In this document: in pieces, positions 8,174-16,603 of the stretch
Numbering within the stretch: position 1 is the stretch's first letter
How the letters are laid out: each line of letters starts with the position of its first letter
Notes under the pieces: model-generated
What the model was told of the DNA's origin: nothing
Databases searched by the model: none
Seen by the model: the letters and a program-made list of their open reading frames with translations, nothing else
Origin: an uncultured Campylobacter sp.
Lineage (GTDB): Bacteria > Campylobacterota > Campylobacteria > Campylobacterales > Campylobacteraceae
Length of the DNA stretch: 19,362 nt
NCBI GenBank assembly: GCA_937896205.1
Contig: CALBNA010000257.1
Coordinates: forward strand, 1-19,362
Direction of reading: 5' to 3'
Program-made: the position numbers and the translations under genes

Positions 8174-9435
8174 TACAAACCTACCGCACTTAGAGTTTGA
8201 TATTTATTCATATAAATTTGAGCTTCTATCCTTCGCATCGTATCAAGCGCGACAGAGACTACGATCAGTACCGATGTACCGCCGAAATAAAACGGAACGC
8301 CCATAAATTTAACGAGCACCCAAGGCAGCGTCGAGATGAGTCCGAGATAGATCGCGCCGCTAAATGTTAGTCTTGATGCCACTTCGTTTAGATAGCCTGC
8401 CGTACCCTCGCCAGGCCTAATACCCGGGATAAAGCCGCCCTGTCTTTTTAAATTTTCGCTGATATCTTTTGCGTTAAACGCGATCGAAGCGTAAAAATAT
8501 GCAAAAAATACAACCAGCAAGAATGTTAAAAAGTTGAAAAAATAGCTATTTGGATTTAAAAAATCGTGAATAGCTTGGATGTAAGGATTTGTGCTGGCCT
8601 GCAAAATGGTGCTTGGGAACATCAAAATTGCACTGGCGAAAATCGGAGGAATAACGCCACTTAAATTTACCTTGATAGGTATATAGTTCATAATGCGTTT
8701 GTTTTGATTTTCCATCACTACCTTACGCGAATAGCTCACCGGTACGCGTCTCTCGCCCATCTCGACGTAGATAACTACGCCTACCGTGACCAAGATAACA
8801 AGCAAAATTCCGATAACCACGAGGAAGTTCATCTCGCCCGTATTTACCAAATTTACCGTTCCGCCGATAGCTGAAGGTATGCCGCTAACGATACCTGCGA
8901 AGATAATAAGGCTGATACCGTTGCCGATACCGCGCTGAGTGATCTGCTCGCCTATCCACATCAAAAGCATAGTTCCAGTTAGCATCGAAGCTGCAGCAAT
9001 CGCGATAAATAAATTCATATCTATCATTATCGCGTCCTCTCCGCCTCTACCGTGAAGACTCTGAAGCCCCATACTAACGCCGACTGCTTGAACAAGCGTG
9101 ATGATAATAGTAGCGTAACGGATGATCTGCATATATTTTTGCATGCCGTCGCGGTCTTTTTTCATCTTACCCAAATTTGGGAAAGTAGCCGCTAAAAGCT
9201 CCATAATAATCGATGCCGTGATGTATGGCATAATGCCTAGAGAGATGATGCTAAGGCGTTCTGCGGCCTTACCGCTGAACATATTAAATAGTCCAAGCGC
9301 ATTTGCGGAATTCGAATCGAAAAACTCTTTAATAACATTGACGTTTACGCCAGGAACCGGCACGTATGCCAGTATCCTGTAAGCAAATAAAAATGCCAAC
9401 GTGATTAAAATCTTGTTGGTCAATGTCTTATTCAT
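8173..9435 (-). CDS. secY: Protein translocase channel subunit SecY
   Basis: The main pore of the Sec translocon in the inner membrane, working with SecE, SecG and SecA. The 420-aa product shows about ten hydrophobic segments. The cytoplasmic loops that bind SecA and the ribosome are intact: 'GERRVPVSYSRK' at 227-238 and 'GIRPGEGT' at 338-345. The plug and lateral-gate regions look normal, and the length is near the E. coli value. The ATG overlaps the rplO stop by one base (TAATG) and has only a weak GCGGA, so translation probably depends on rplO. Confidence 0.98.
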   Translation of the reverse strand: MNKTLTNKILITLAFLFAYRILAYVPVPGVNVNVIKEFFDSNSANALGLFNMFSGKAAERLSIISLGIMPYITASIIMELLAATFPNLGKMKKDRDGMQKYMQIIRYATIIITLVQAVGVSMGLQSLHGRGGEDAIMIDMNLFIAIAAASMLTGTMLLMWIGEQITQRGIGNGISLIIFAGIVSGIPSAIGGTVNLVNTGEMNFLVVIGILLVILVTVGVVIYVEMGERRVPVSYSRKVVMENQNKRIMNYIPIKVNLSGVIPPIFASAILMFPSTILQASTNPYIQAIHDFLNPNSYFFNFLTFLLVVFFAYFYASIAFNAKDISENLKRQGGFIPGIRPGEGTAGYLNEVASRLTFSGAIYLGLISTLPWVLVKFMGVPFYFGGTSVLIVVSVALDTMRRIEAQIYMNKYQTLSAVGL

Positions 9436-9836
9436 TACGCACGTCCGCTAACGGTTACGTTCTCGTCTTTGATTTTCGAAGCCAAATCTTTCGCGCTCAC
9501 TCCGATCAATTTGATTTTCTTGACGCTGCTTGAAATTTTATGTACGGTAGCGATAGTAGCAATAGTGATCTCGCTTAGCTCTTTTACCGCAACGATTTTT
9601 TCTACGTTGATTGCGTAAGGTTTCTCAAATTTAGAAGCGAAGCCTACTTTTGGAAGGCGTCTTTGAAGCGGTTGCTGACCGCCTTCGAAGCCTCTTTTTT
9701 CATTGTAGCCTTTTCTAGCTCTTTGACCTTTGTGTCCTTTGCCCGCGGTTTTACCTTGACCGCTACCTTGACCGCGACCTAGTCTTTTGGTTTGCCTAGT
9801 CGAGCCCTCGGCAGGTTTTAAATTTTCTAGTCCCAT
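9435..9836 (-). CDS. rplO: 50S ribosomal protein L15
   Basis: A late-assembly protein of the 50S subunit with an extended N-terminal arm into 23S rRNA. The 133-aa product has the Gly/Lys/Arg-rich arm '[20 protein letters not shown]' and '[19 protein letters not shown]'. The C-terminal globular part is a little shorter than in E. coli. AAGGAG precedes the ATG. rpsE ends nine bases upstream: rpmD (L30), which lies between rpsE and rplO in many bacteria, is missing. Confidence 0.97.
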   Translation of the reverse strand: MGLENLKPAEGSTRQTKRLGRGQGSGQGKTAGKGHKGQRARKGYNEKRGFEGGQQPLQRRLPKVGFASKFEKPYAINVEKIVAVKELSEITIATIATVHKISSSVKKIKLIGVSAKDLASKIKDENVTVSGRA

Positions 9837-9845
9837 ATCTTCTCC

Positions 9846-10289
9846 TTAGCCTTTAAGCATGCTTAGCGCTTTTAAAGTAGCGCGAACGACGTTTGCCGAG
9901 TTGTTTGAGCCAAGCGATTTTGTTAGGATGTCCTTGATGCCCGCAAGCTCTAAAATAGGACGAGCGCTACCGCCCGCGATCACGCCTGTACCTTCGCTAG
10001 CAGGGCGAAGCAAAACGCGGCTAGCGTTAAATTTAACCTCTACGTCGTGAGGTATAGTCGAGCCTTTTCTTTTTACCTCGATGATGTTTTTAAACGCGTC
10101 GTCGACGGCTTTTCTCATAGCGTCCGGCACCTCTTTTGCTTTACCGAAGCCAAAGCCCACTAGACCGTTTCTGTTTCCTACTACGACAAGAGCCGTAAAT
10201 CTAAATCTACGACCGCCTTTTACGACCTTTGTAACGCGGCCGATATCAACCATTACTTCTTCGAATTCTTCTCTGTTATATTTTTCCAT
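9846..10289 (-). CDS. rpsE: 30S ribosomal protein S5
   Basis: A 30S body protein near the mRNA entry and decoding region, tied to accuracy in other bacteria. The 147-aa product has the conserved loop '[17 protein letters not shown]' (about 22-38), the region where spectinomycin resistance changes fall in other species, followed by '[18 protein letters not shown]' and '[13 protein letters not shown]'. AAGGA lies before the ATG; the gap to rplR is 11 bases. It reads as wild-type; no loop deletion is visible. Confidence 0.98.
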   Translation of the reverse strand: MEKYNREEFEEVMVDIGRVTKVVKGGRRFRFTALVVVGNRNGLVGFGFGKAKEVPDAMRKAVDDAFKNIIEVKRKGSTIPHDVEVKFNASRVLLRPASEGTGVIAGGSARPILELAGIKDILTKSLGSNNSANVVRATLKALSMLKG

Positions 10290-10300
10290 AGCGATTTTCC

Positions 10301-10657
10301 TTATAGTTTGATACCGTTTTCACGTAATGCGTCCGCAAAAGCCGCTATAACACCGTGATACAAATAGCCGTTTCTGTCGAATAATGCCGTTTCTATTTTT
10401 TTAGCTTTTAGAGTTTTTGCAAATTCTTTAGCCAAAGTTACGGCGCCTTCTTTGTTTGCTTTTACGCCTAGTTTTCTGCCATCTGCCGCCGCTAGAGTTA
10501 CGGCTGCTACGTCGTCGATAGCTTGGACGTAAAGAGTTCTGTTTGATTTGAAGATAGAAATTCTAGGCAATACCGCAGTGCCGGAAATTTTGGCTCTGAT
10601 TCTTCTTTTTCTCTTGATTCTAAGAGCGAGTTTTCTTTTTAATACATTTGCTGTCAT
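10301..10657 (-). CDS. rplR: 50S ribosomal protein L18
   Basis: A 5S rRNA-binding protein of the central protuberance, working with L5. The 118-aa product has a basic N-terminus ('[19 protein letters not shown]'), the core '[18 protein letters not shown]' and the C-terminal signature '[20 protein letters not shown]'. AAGGGA lies before the ATG; ten bases separate it from rplF. Confidence 0.98.
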   Translation of the reverse strand: MTANVLKRKLALRIKRKRRIRAKISGTAVLPRISIFKSNRTLYVQAIDDVAAVTLAAADGRKLGVKANKEGAVTLAKEFAKTLKAKKIETALFDRNGYLYHGVIAAFADALRENGIKL

Positions 10658-10667
10658 TATCTATCCC

Positions 10668-11204
10668 TTACTTCTTAGATGTCTTACCGGCTTTGCGGAT
10701 GATGCGCTCTTCTACGTATTTAACGCCTTTGCCCTTATACGGTTCAGGCGGTCTGTACGCCCTGACTTGCGCCGCGATCTGGCCGACCACTTGCTTATCG
10801 TCGCCTTTGATAGTTATGATGTTTTTCTCTACGCTGATTTCAACGCCTTTTGGCACTTCGTGATTTATCGGATGAGAAAATCCTAAAGTAAGCTCAAGTA
10901 CTTGGCCTTTAGCAGCGGCTTTGTAACCGACGCCGTTGATCTCAAGCTGACGAACAAAACCTTTTGTAATGCCGATGACGATATTGTTTGCAAGCGCTCT
11001 ATAAGTGCCCCAGTAGGCTCTATCTTGTCTCTCGTCGCTCTTTGGAGAAAATACTATGTGAGCATCCTCGACTTTAACGTCTACGTGCCCTTTTGTGTCA
11101 AGCTCTTTTAGATGAGCGCCTTTTTTAAATTTAAGGACGTTGCCTTCTACGCTGACCTCTACTCCGCTTGGAATAGCTATCGGCTGTTTTCCTATACGTG
11201 ACAT
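10668..11204 (-). CDS. rplF: 50S ribosomal protein L6
   Basis: A 50S protein at the base of the L7/L12 stalk near the sarcin-ricin loop. The 178-aa product is a duplicated L6 domain with the expected start '[17 protein letters not shown]', the middle '[19 protein letters not shown]' and the C-terminal signature '[16 protein letters not shown]'. AAGGA lies before the ATG. It is unusual in being separated from rpsH by 632 bases, whereas its 3' side follows the normal tight spacing. It is thus the first gene of a possibly separately transcribed segment. Confidence 0.98.
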   Translation of the reverse strand: MSRIGKQPIAIPSGVEVSVEGNVLKFKKGAHLKELDTKGHVDVKVEDAHIVFSPKSDERQDRAYWGTYRALANNIVIGITKGFVRQLEINGVGYKAAAKGQVLELTLGFSHPINHEVPKGVEISVEKNIITIKGDDKQVVGQIAAQVRAYRPPEPYKGKGVKYVEERIIRKAGKTSKK

Positions 11205-11510
11205 TTTTTTCCTTTTTTACTTGTCTAGGGTATGTCTACTTTTACGAATGGATACCGCAATACCATAAAAATAGAAATGAATCGAAGCGATCAAAAAACC
11301 GCTTCAAACACTTTAATTTTCTCGTCAAATTCGACTTACATCTTAGAGTTGCTTTCCAAAATTTAACGTCAAATTTGACATCGTCGTTTTTAAATTTAGC
11401 TTTGCCAAATTTGGGTAAATTTGCAAGTCGAGCTAAATTTGGGAAGCTTTTTAAATTTAAGCTTCCGTTTTTAAATTTTATAAATTTGACGGCGAAAATT
11501 TTTTGTAAAT

Positions 11511-11540
11511 TTTATAAACTACAAAAAGATGCCTAGTCAA
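11511..11540 (-). promoter_or_regulatory. Candidate internal promoter in the rpsH-rplF gap
   Basis: The minus strand has TTGACT (11540-11535), an 18-base spacer and TATAAA (11516-11511). This is the best sigma-70 match I found in the gap and would give rplF and the genes behind it their own transcript, with a leader of about 300 nt. The region is so AT-rich that a chance match is quite possible. Confidence 0.3.
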
Positions 11541-11613
11541 ATTTCATTTCAACGCAATCCGAAACGCCGCCTCGTCGCAAACACGACAAGGCTACCGAAT
11601 TAGACTACATTTT
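11541..11613. repeat. 73-bp repeat, copy A
   Basis: Aligns without gaps to copy B (11663-11735), 122 bases away, with 58 of 73 identical positions by hand count; 12 of the 15 differences are transitions. It contains the inverted repeat GTCG/CGAC (11574-11577 and 11584-11587) around a 6-nt loop. Read on the minus strand it stays open for 23 codons between stops, but too many differences from copy B change amino acids for coding to be likely. Confidence 0.8.
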
Positions 11614-11662
11614 AATGATATCGAATTGACATCTTGCTACAAAAACAAGCCCATCAATTCAA

Positions 11663-11735
11663 ACTTTATTTCAAAGTAATCTAAAACGCTACCCAGTCGT
11701 AAATACGACAAGTCTACCGAACTAGATTACATTTT
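11663..11735. repeat. 73-bp repeat, copy B
   Basis: Second copy, in the same orientation as copy A. Its inverted repeat is one pair longer (GTCGT at 11696-11700, ACGAC at 11705-11709, loop AAAT), so the pairing is kept although bases in and around it differ. Sequence outside the 73 bases is not clearly shared, apart from a weak match upstream (GCC..TCAA). Confidence 0.8.
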
Positions 11736-11805
11736 CTAGGATGCAACAACGATGCCCCCGCCGGAAATCCGGAAAGCCTATCGTTTAAGCTTCACTTCTA
11801 TGATG

Positions 11806-11832
11806 CGAAAACGATGCACCACATCGTTTTCG
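11806..11832 (-). terminator. Strong hairpin directly behind rpsH
   Basis: Perfect 11-bp stem CGAAAACGATG/CATCGTTTTCG with a 5-nt loop, beginning four bases after the rpsH stop on the minus strand. The four T residues lie inside the stem rather than after it, so it is not a classical intrinsic terminator. It could be an attenuator, a 3'-end stabiliser or an RNA processing site. Confidence 0.45.
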
Positions 11833-11836
11833 TTCA

Positions 11837-12232
11837 TTACCACACAGAGCAGAGGATTTCGCCGCCTACGCCGGCTTTGTGAGCGTCTTCGTTACTCAAA
11901 ACGCCTTTGCTGGTGCTAACGATGATCGTTCCGTAGCCGTTTTTAAATCTCTTGATCTCGTCTTTTCCCTTATAAACGCGGCGGCCTGGGCTTGATACGC
12001 GCTTAAGCTCGTTAATCACGCTTCTGCCGTGCTCGTCGTATTTTAAAACTACGTTTATAAATTTCTTTTTATCTTCTTCTACGACGTTGTAGCTCTCGAT
12101 ATAGCCTTTAGCCGCAAGGATAGATAAAGTAGCCTCGACGACGTTTGAATGAAGAAGCTTCGTAGTCTCGAGTCTTCTCATTGCGGCGTTTCTAATGCGA
12201 GTTAGTCCGTCTGAAATTAAGTCGTTTAACAT
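11837..12232 (-). CDS. rpsH: 30S ribosomal protein S8
   Basis: Binds the central domain of 16S rRNA early in 30S assembly; in E. coli it also represses the spc operon mRNA. The 131-aa product starts '[16 protein letters not shown]', and the C-terminal RNA-binding signature is present ('[19 protein letters not shown]', then 'GGEILCSVW'). AAGGA lies before the ATG, nine bases from the S14 stop. It is the last gene before the unusual gap, so S8 may mark the end of the first transcript segment. Confidence 0.98.
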   Translation of the reverse strand: MLNDLISDGLTRIRNAAMRRLETTKLLHSNVVEATLSILAAKGYIESYNVVEEDKKKFINVVLKYDEHGRSVINELKRVSSPGRRVYKGKDEIKRFKNGYGTIIVSTSKGVLSNEDAHKAGVGGEILCSVW

Positions 12233-12241
12233 TTCTCTTCC

Positions 12242-12427
12242 TTACCAGCTTGCTTTTTTTAGACCCGGGATTAGTCCCTCGTTAGCCATTTTTCTTAGGC
12301 ATACGCGGCAAATTCCAAAATCTTTATAAACCGAATGCGGACGTCCGCAAATTTGGCATCTCGTATAGCCGCGAACCGTAAATTTAGGCTTTCTGGCAGC
12401 CTTTGCTATCATTGATTTTTTCGCCAT
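12242..12427 (-). CDS. rpsN: 30S ribosomal protein S14, zinc-binding short type
   Basis: A 30S head protein near the A and P sites (also called rpsZ in its short form). The 61-aa zinc form has all four ligands, Cys24, Cys27, Cys40 and Cys43 (CQIC and CRVC). I start it at the ATG at 12427 ([14 protein letters not shown]), which matches the family; the frame stays open 13 codons further upstream, but that part lies in rplE. The AAGGAAAG site overlaps the end of rplE, whose stop is one base before the ATG. With L36 it is one of two zinc ribosomal proteins here. Confidence 0.97.
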   Translation of the reverse strand: MAKKSMIAKAARKPKFTVRGYTRCQICGRPHSVYKDFGICRVCLRKMANEGLIPGLKKASW

Positions 12428-12428
12428 A

Positions 12429-12974
12429 TTACTTTCCTTTCGCAAACGGCAAACCAAATAGCTCAAGCAATTTGAATGCCTCTTTGTCGCTGTTTGTCGT
12501 CGTGACTATAACTATATTCATACCGTGAGTGCGTAAAATCTTATCGTACTCGACCTCTGGGAACATTAGCTGTTCGTCAAGGCCGAAGTTGTAATTTCCG
12601 CGTCCGTCAAAGCCGTCTTTTGGAAGGCCTCTAAAGTCCTTAACTCTCGGTAGCGCGATAGAGATTAGTTTGTCTAAAAACGCAAACATATTCTCTTTTC
12701 TAAGCGTTACTTTTACGCCGACGGGAAATCCCTCGCGCACTTTAAAGCCCGCAACCGATTTTTTAGCATCGGTAACAACAGCTTTTTGTCCGGCGATTAG
12801 CGAAATAGTATCGGCGATGTTTTGAAGTTGCTTTTGATCTTTAGCCGATTCGCCAGCGCCTACGCTTATCACGATCTTTTCGATCGCAGGGATTAGCATA
12901 GGATTTTTGATGTCGAATTCTTTAGCCAAAGCAGGCTTTACGACCTCGTTATATTTAGCTTTTAATCTATTCAT
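12429..12974 (-). CDS. rplE: 50S ribosomal protein L5
   Basis: Binds 5S rRNA in the central protuberance and contacts S13 and P-site tRNA. The 181-aa product starts '[20 protein letters not shown]' and contains '[20 protein letters not shown]', a family signature. GAGGG, part of the rplX stop region, precedes the ATG, and only two bases separate it from rplX. Length and motifs are normal. Confidence 0.98.
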   Translation of the reverse strand: MNRLKAKYNEVVKPALAKEFDIKNPMLIPAIEKIVISVGAGESAKDQKQLQNIADTISLIAGQKAVVTDAKKSVAGFKVREGFPVGVKVTLRKENMFAFLDKLISIALPRVKDFRGLPKDGFDGRGNYNFGLDEQLMFPEVEYDKILRTHGMNIVIVTTTNSDKEAFKLLELFGLPFAKGK

Positions 12975-12976
12975 TT

Positions 12977-13213
12977 TCAGCCCTCAACTTTTGCAACATT
13001 TGAGATATCAATAGGCATCTCTTTATTGATAAAGCCGCCGTTTGGGGTCTTTTCGCTAGGTTTTATAGCTTTTTTAGCTACCTTGCAGCCCTCGACGATG
13101 ACTTGTCCTTTTTTGGCTAGGACGGATAAAATTTTACCTGTTTTACCTTTGTCGTCGCCTGCGATGATCTTAACGGTATCGCCTTTTTTTACTTTAAATT
13201 TAACGTTAGCCAT
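12977..13213 (-). CDS. rplX: 50S ribosomal protein L24
   Basis: One of the proteins that start 50S assembly, bound to the 5' part of 23S rRNA near the tunnel exit. The 78-aa product carries a KOW motif ('[20 protein letters not shown]', about 9-28). At 78 aa it is shorter than the E. coli protein, apparently lacking part of the C-terminus, which seems normal for this lineage. A strong GGAGGTG lies before the ATG, which overlaps the rplN stop by one base (TAATG). Confidence 0.97.
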   Translation of the reverse strand: MANVKFKVKKGDTVKIIAGDDKGKTGKILSVLAKKGQVIVEGCKVAKKAIKPSEKTPNGGFINKEMPIDISNVAKVEG

Positions 13214-13581
13214 TATAACACCTCCGGAGCAAGCGAAACAATTTTCATAAAGTTAGCATATCTAACCTCACGGCCGACCGGTCCAAAGATACGAGTACCG
13301 ATAGGCTCGCGTTTGTTATCTAGGATGACGGCTGCGTTTTCGTCGAAGCGGATTAGCGAGCCGTTATCTCTTTGAACCTCTTTTTTAGTTCTAACGACGA
13401 CTGCTTTTACCACTTGACCTTTTTTGATCTTACCGTTTGGAAGCGCCTTTTTGACCGAGCAGATGATAACGTCGCCAAGCGTCGCGTATCTTCTCTTACT
13501 GCCGCCCAAAACTTTAATACACATTAGCTCTTTCGCGCCGCTATTGTCGGCGACTGTAAGCCTCGTAAAAGATTGTATCAT
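13213..13581 (-). CDS. rplN: 50S ribosomal protein L14
   Basis: A 50S interface protein that forms a bridge to 16S rRNA. The 122-aa product starts '[20 protein letters not shown]' and contains the signature '[20 protein letters not shown]'; the C-terminal '[12 protein letters not shown]' is typical. The start overlaps the rpsQ stop by one base (TAATG), and the rplX start overlaps its own stop in the same way, giving a chain of coupled genes. Confidence 0.98.
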   Translation of the reverse strand: MIQSFTRLTVADNSGAKELMCIKVLGGSKRRYATLGDVIICSVKKALPNGKIKKGQVVKAVVVRTKKEVQRDNGSLIRFDENAAVILDNKREPIGTRIFGPVGREVRYANFMKIVSLAPEVL

Positions 13582-13832
13582 TACTCAACCCCCGTCGCTA
13601 AAATAGTCTTTAAGCGGAAAGATTTTCTCGCGCTTAGCGGTCTGCATTCGATAGCTACGACCGTATCGCCCGCTTTTGTCTCGTTCTTTTCGTCGTGAAT
13701 CATATATTTTTTAAAGCGTTTTACGAATTTGTGGTATCTTGGGTGCATAACGCGTCTCTCAACCAAAATCGTAGCCGTCTTATCGCCGGCCTTTTGTAAA
13801 ACGACACCTTGAATTTCTCTTTTTAATGCCAT
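13581..13832 (-). CDS. rpsQ: 30S ribosomal protein S17
   Basis: A primary 16S rRNA-binding protein of the 30S body with an OB fold. The 83-aa product has '[20 protein letters not shown]' and the signature '[20 protein letters not shown]'. AGGGG precedes the ATG, ten bases from the rpmC stop. The length is normal. Confidence 0.98.
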   Translation of the reverse strand: MALKREIQGVVLQKAGDKTATILVERRVMHPRYHKFVKRFKKYMIHDEKNETKAGDTVVAIECRPLSARKSFRLKTILATGVE

Positions 13833-13842
13833 TTCTCACCCC

Positions 13843-14028
13843 TTACTTTGAAGCGCTAATTGCAGTGTTGATTTGCGCTATTTCCTTGCGGACGGCGCTA
13901 ATCTCGTTAGGGTTGCTTAGCTGCATAGTTTTTAGCTTTTGTCTTAAAGTAAATAAAAGCACCTTTTTCTCTTTCAATAACGCGTTAAGTTCTGCAACGC
14001 TTTTGTCTTTAATATCAGTATATTTCAT
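13843..14028 (-). CDS. rpmC: 50S ribosomal protein L29
   Basis: A small two-helix protein at the tunnel exit beside L23, part of the docking area for targeting factors. I start it at the ATG at 14028 ([15 protein letters not shown], 61 aa), which matches the family length and has GAGAG seven bases upstream. A GTG two codons earlier (14034) is possible but sits directly against that site. The gene overlaps the rplP end by 14 bases, so translation is coupled. The signature '[16 protein letters not shown]' is present. Confidence 0.93.
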   Translation of the reverse strand: MKYTDIKDKSVAELNALLKEKKVLLFTLRQKLKTMQLSNPNEISAVRKEIAQINTAISASK

Positions 14029-14440
14029 TTTCACTCTCTCGCGTTACGATTTTAGTCTTAAACGGAAGTTTGTGGATAGCTAGAGTTAGAGCTTCACGCG
14101 CTAATTCCTCATCTACGCCCGCCATTTCGACTATTATACGACCCGGTTTTATGTTCATAACCCACTCTTCAACTCCAGCTTTACCTTTACCCATACGAGT
14201 TTGTAGAGGTTTTTTGGTTAGCGGCTTATCTGGGAAAACTCTGATCCAAGTTTTAGCCTGGCGTTTTACGTGGCGGGTTAGAGCCACACGAGCCGCTTCG
14301 ATCTGGCGCGAATTTACGCGGCCTGCTTCTACGGCTTTTATTCCGATCTCGCCCATAGCAAGATCGGCGCCGCGAGTAGCTTTACCGCGGTTTCTGCCTT
14401 TCATCTGTTTGCGAAATTTAGTTCGTTTTGGCATCAACAT
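14015..14440 (-). CDS. rplP: 50S ribosomal protein L16
   Basis: A 50S protein that organises the A-site tRNA region and is needed for late assembly. The 141-aa product starts '[19 protein letters not shown]', has '[20 protein letters not shown]' and '[15 protein letters not shown]', and ends in 'NEIY'. The ATG lies two bases after the rpsC stop; a second ATG two codons later is an alternative. The 3' end runs into rpmC. Confidence 0.97.
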   Translation of the reverse strand: MLMPKRTKFRKQMKGRNRGKATRGADLAMGEIGIKAVEAGRVNSRQIEAARVALTRHVKRQAKTWIRVFPDKPLTKKPLQTRMGKGKAGVEEWVMNIKPGRIIVEMAGVDEELAREALTLAIHKLPFKTKIVTRESENEIY

Positions 14441-14442
14441 GA

Positions 14443-15144
14443 TTATTTACCTCTTCTTGCTCTGCGCGGTTTTTTATCGGCTTTTTCTTCTTCGTTCTTT
14501 TCAGGTTGAACGCCTTTTTGAAGAACCTCGCCTTTAAATATCCACACTTTTATACCTATGTTTCCATAAGTCGTATGCGCTTCAGCAACGCCGTAATCGA
14601 TCTTAGCTCTTAGAGTGTGAAGCGGAACGCGACCCTCTAAGTACCACTCGGTTCTAGCGATCTCAGCGCCGCCGAGACGTCCAGCAACTGAAATTTTGAT
14701 ACCTTTAGCGCCTGATTTTTGAGCGCCTTGGATAACTTTTTTCATCGCGCGTCTAAATGCAACGCGTTTTTCAAGCTGCATAGCTACGTTTTCTGCAGCT
14801 AGCTGAGCCGAAGCTTGAGCTTTTCTTTCTTCTTTGATATTTACGTTTACTTCTTTGTTGATCAGCTTTTGGATATCCTCTTTAAGCTTCTCTACGTCAG
14901 AGCCCTTTTTGCCGATGATAATACCGGGGCGAGCTGCTACGACTGTTACGCGGATTTTCTTAGCGGTTCTTTCGATCAAAATTTGAGAAACGCCCGCGTA
15001 GTAAAGTTTCTTTTTCAAGAAAGCGCGAATTTTGTAGTCTTCGCCGATATTTTCAGCCAAAGTTCCTTTAGCAGGAAACCATCTTGACTCCCAGTTGCGG
15101 TTTATTCCTAGTCTTAGACCTATCGGATTTACTTTCTGACCCAT
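14443..15144 (-). CDS. rpsC: 30S ribosomal protein S3
   Basis: A 30S head protein at the mRNA entry tunnel with mRNA-unwinding activity in E. coli. The 233-aa product has the N-terminal signature '[20 protein letters not shown]', a type II KH domain with the GKKG loop at 78-81, and the C-terminal domain '[20 protein letters not shown]'. The tail (about 213-233) is highly charged ([19 protein letters not shown]). AAGGAAG, formed by the last codons of rplV, serves as the binding site; one base separates the genes. Confidence 0.98.
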   Translation of the reverse strand: MGQKVNPIGLRLGINRNWESRWFPAKGTLAENIGEDYKIRAFLKKKLYYAGVSQILIERTAKKIRVTVVAARPGIIIGKKGSDVEKLKEDIQKLINKEVNVNIKEERKAQASAQLAAENVAMQLEKRVAFRRAMKKVIQGAQKSGAKGIKISVAGRLGGAEIARTEWYLEGRVPLHTLRAKIDYGVAEAHTTYGNIGIKVWIFKGEVLQKGVQPEKNEEEKADKKPRRARRGK

Positions 15145-15145
15145 A

Positions 15146-15478
15146 TTACGCTTCCTTCTTTTCAGGTTTAGATACTTCTACTAAGATATGAGAAGTCGGT
15201 TTGCGGATTCTGCTTGCGCTTCCTCTCGCTCGCGGTCTAAATCTTTTTAATACTGGGCCCGCGTCTATGCGGCAGCTTGTCACGATAACCTCTTCAGGCT
15301 CAAATCCGCCGTTAGCTACCGCAGAGCTGATAGCCGTAGCGATAAATTTGGCGCCGCGGTTTGGCATAAAGCTAAGGCTAGCTAGCGCAAATTCGGCGCT
15401 CATGCCTTGTACTTCTCTTGCGATTAGTCTGGCTTTAGTCGGAGATAGTCTTACGAATTTAATAATTGATTTGCTCAT
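15146..15478 (-). CDS. rplV: 50S ribosomal protein L22
   Basis: Lines the nascent peptide tunnel; its long hairpin meets that of L4 at the constriction and is a site of macrolide resistance changes in other bacteria. The 110-aa product has '[20 protein letters not shown]' and the tunnel hairpin '[20 protein letters not shown]' without visible insertions. AAGGGG precedes the ATG; nine bases separate it from rpsS. Confidence 0.98.
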   Translation of the reverse strand: MSKSIIKFVRLSPTKARLIAREVQGMSAEFALASLSFMPNRGAKFIATAISSAVANGGFEPEEVIVTSCRIDAGPVLKRFRPRARGSASRIRKPTSHILVEVSKPEKKEA

Positions 15479-15487
15479 CTTATCCCC

Positions 15488-15769
15488 TTACTTACCGATT
15501 TTCTTTTGCACTGAGCCTTTGTGACCCTTAAATGTGCGCGTAGGAGCAAATTCGCCTAGTTTATATCCGATGTGGTTTTCCGTAACGTATACTGGGATGA
15601 AGCTCTTGCCGTTATGAACGTTAAACGTTAGGCCTATCATTTCAGGCACTATCGTGCTGCGTCTAGACCATGTTTTTATCGGCTTGTTGTCGTTAGCTTT
15701 TTTAGCGGCAACGACTTTTTTCATTACATGCTCATCGACAAAAGGTCCTTTTTTGAGTGATCTTGCCAT
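15488..15769 (-). CDS. rpsS: 30S ribosomal protein S19
   Basis: A 30S head protein next to S13, close to the A and P sites. The 93-aa product starts '[19 protein letters not shown]' and has the signature '[20 protein letters not shown]' and the C-terminal '[14 protein letters not shown]'. AAAGG at the end of rplB serves as its site; the genes are two bases apart. Confidence 0.98.
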   Translation of the reverse strand: MARSLKKGPFVDEHVMKKVVAAKKANDNKPIKTWSRRSTIVPEMIGLTFNVHNGKSFIPVYVTENHIGYKLGEFAPTRTFKGHKGSVQKKIGK

Positions 15770-15771
15770 CT

Positions 15772-16602
15772 CTATTTACCTTTCCTTCTTGAAATTATAA
15801 GCTTATCGCTAGCCTTTTTGCGGCGAGTCTTAGCACCTTTAGTCGGTTTACCCCATGGAGTAACAGGATGACGGCCTGAGTTTTTCTTGCCCTCACCACC
15901 GCCGTGCGGGTGATCTACTGGGTTCATCGCAGAACCGCGAGTTTGAGGACGGACACCTCTGTGGCGATTACGTCCGGCTTTACCGATAGTTACGTTCGCC
16001 CAGTCTTCGTTACCTACTACGCCGATACTAGCCATGCACTCTGCGAGCACTTGTCTCATCTCGCCGCTTGGCAAGCGAAGCATTACGTATTTTTCCTCTT
16101 TACCCATTAGCTGAGCATAACCGCCGGCTGAACGAGCCATCTGAGCGCCCTTGCCCGGTTTTAGCTCCACGTTGTGTACGATAGTACCAACCGGGATATT
16201 TCTTAGTTTCATCGCGTTGCCAGGTTTTATGTCTAGGCCCGCTTCGGCTGCTGCTACTACATCACCAACATTTAGTCCGTTTGGTCTAATGATATAGCGT
16301 TTTTCGCCGTCTTTATAAGCGATAAGCGCGATGCGGCAGTTTCTGTTCGGATCGTACTCGATAGCTTCGACTTTACCTTCGATACCAAATTTGCGGCGTT
16401 TAAAGTCGATGATTCTATAAAGCTTCTTCGCTCCGCCTTCTTTATGTCTAGAAGTTATTCTTCCATTGTTATTTCTACCGCCGCTTACAGGGATCTTTAC
16501 AAGCAGGCTTCTCACGCTAGGTTTAGCGGTAATATCCTCGCTTGATAGGCCCGTCATAAATCTGCGGCTAGGTGTATAAGGTTTATAGGTTTTTATCGCC
16601 AT
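15772..16602 (-). CDS. rplB: 50S ribosomal protein L2
   Basis: A core protein of the 50S subunit, needed for subunit joining and close to the peptidyl-transferase centre. The 276-aa product has the OB and SH3-like domains, and the highly conserved '[13 protein letters not shown]' at 226-238 with His231. The C-terminus is the usual basic tail ([19 protein letters not shown]). GGAGGCG at the rplW end precedes the ATG; one base separates the genes. Confidence 0.98.
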   Translation of the reverse strand: MAIKTYKPYTPSRRFMTGLSSEDITAKPSVRSLLVKIPVSGGRNNNGRITSRHKEGGAKKLYRIIDFKRRKFGIEGKVEAIEYDPNRNCRIALIAYKDGEKRYIIRPNGLNVGDVVAAAEAGLDIKPGNAMKLRNIPVGTIVHNVELKPGKGAQMARSAGGYAQLMGKEEKYVMLRLPSGEMRQVLAECMASIGVVGNEDWANVTIGKAGRNRHRGVRPQTRGSAMNPVDHPHGGGEGKKNSGRHPVTPWGKPTKGAKTRRKKASDKLIISRRKGK

Positions 16603-16603
16603 C

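Larger units (their letters stand above)
11205..11836. other. 632-bp gene-free interruption between rpsH and rplF
   Basis: The order rpsH-rplF is normal for the spc operon, but here 632 bases lie between them. From the rpsH side the gap holds a perfect 11-bp hairpin, further ACGAT/ATCGT pairings around a CCGGA/TCCGG stem (11761-11772), two diverged 73-bp direct repeats, a promoter candidate, a hairpin GGAAGCTT/AAGCTTCC (11442-11466) and one of GAAGCG/CGCTTC (11284-11305). The rplF half is rich in AAATTT words. A plus-strand frame at 11198-11536 is low-complexity Lys/Phe/Asn sequence made by those words, and I do not accept it. No transposase, RNA gene or known riboswitch was recognised. Confidence 0.75.

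Noticed and set aside
11198..11536. Plus-strand 112-codon open frame overlapping the start of rplF
   Set aside because: It is made of low-complexity Lys/Phe/Asn/Leu codons from AAATTT words, begins antisense to the rplF start region and has no recognisable domain.
11541..11735. CRISPR-like or coding interpretation of the two repeats
   Set aside because: Only two copies, 73 bp long and diverged, with no uniform short repeat/spacer pattern; amino-acid agreement is lower than DNA agreement, so neither CRISPR nor coding fits.
12428..12466. N-terminal extension of S14 by 13 residues
   Set aside because: The extension lies inside rplE and does not match S14 proteins; the ATG at 12427 has a good AAGGAAAG site and gives the standard 61-aa protein.
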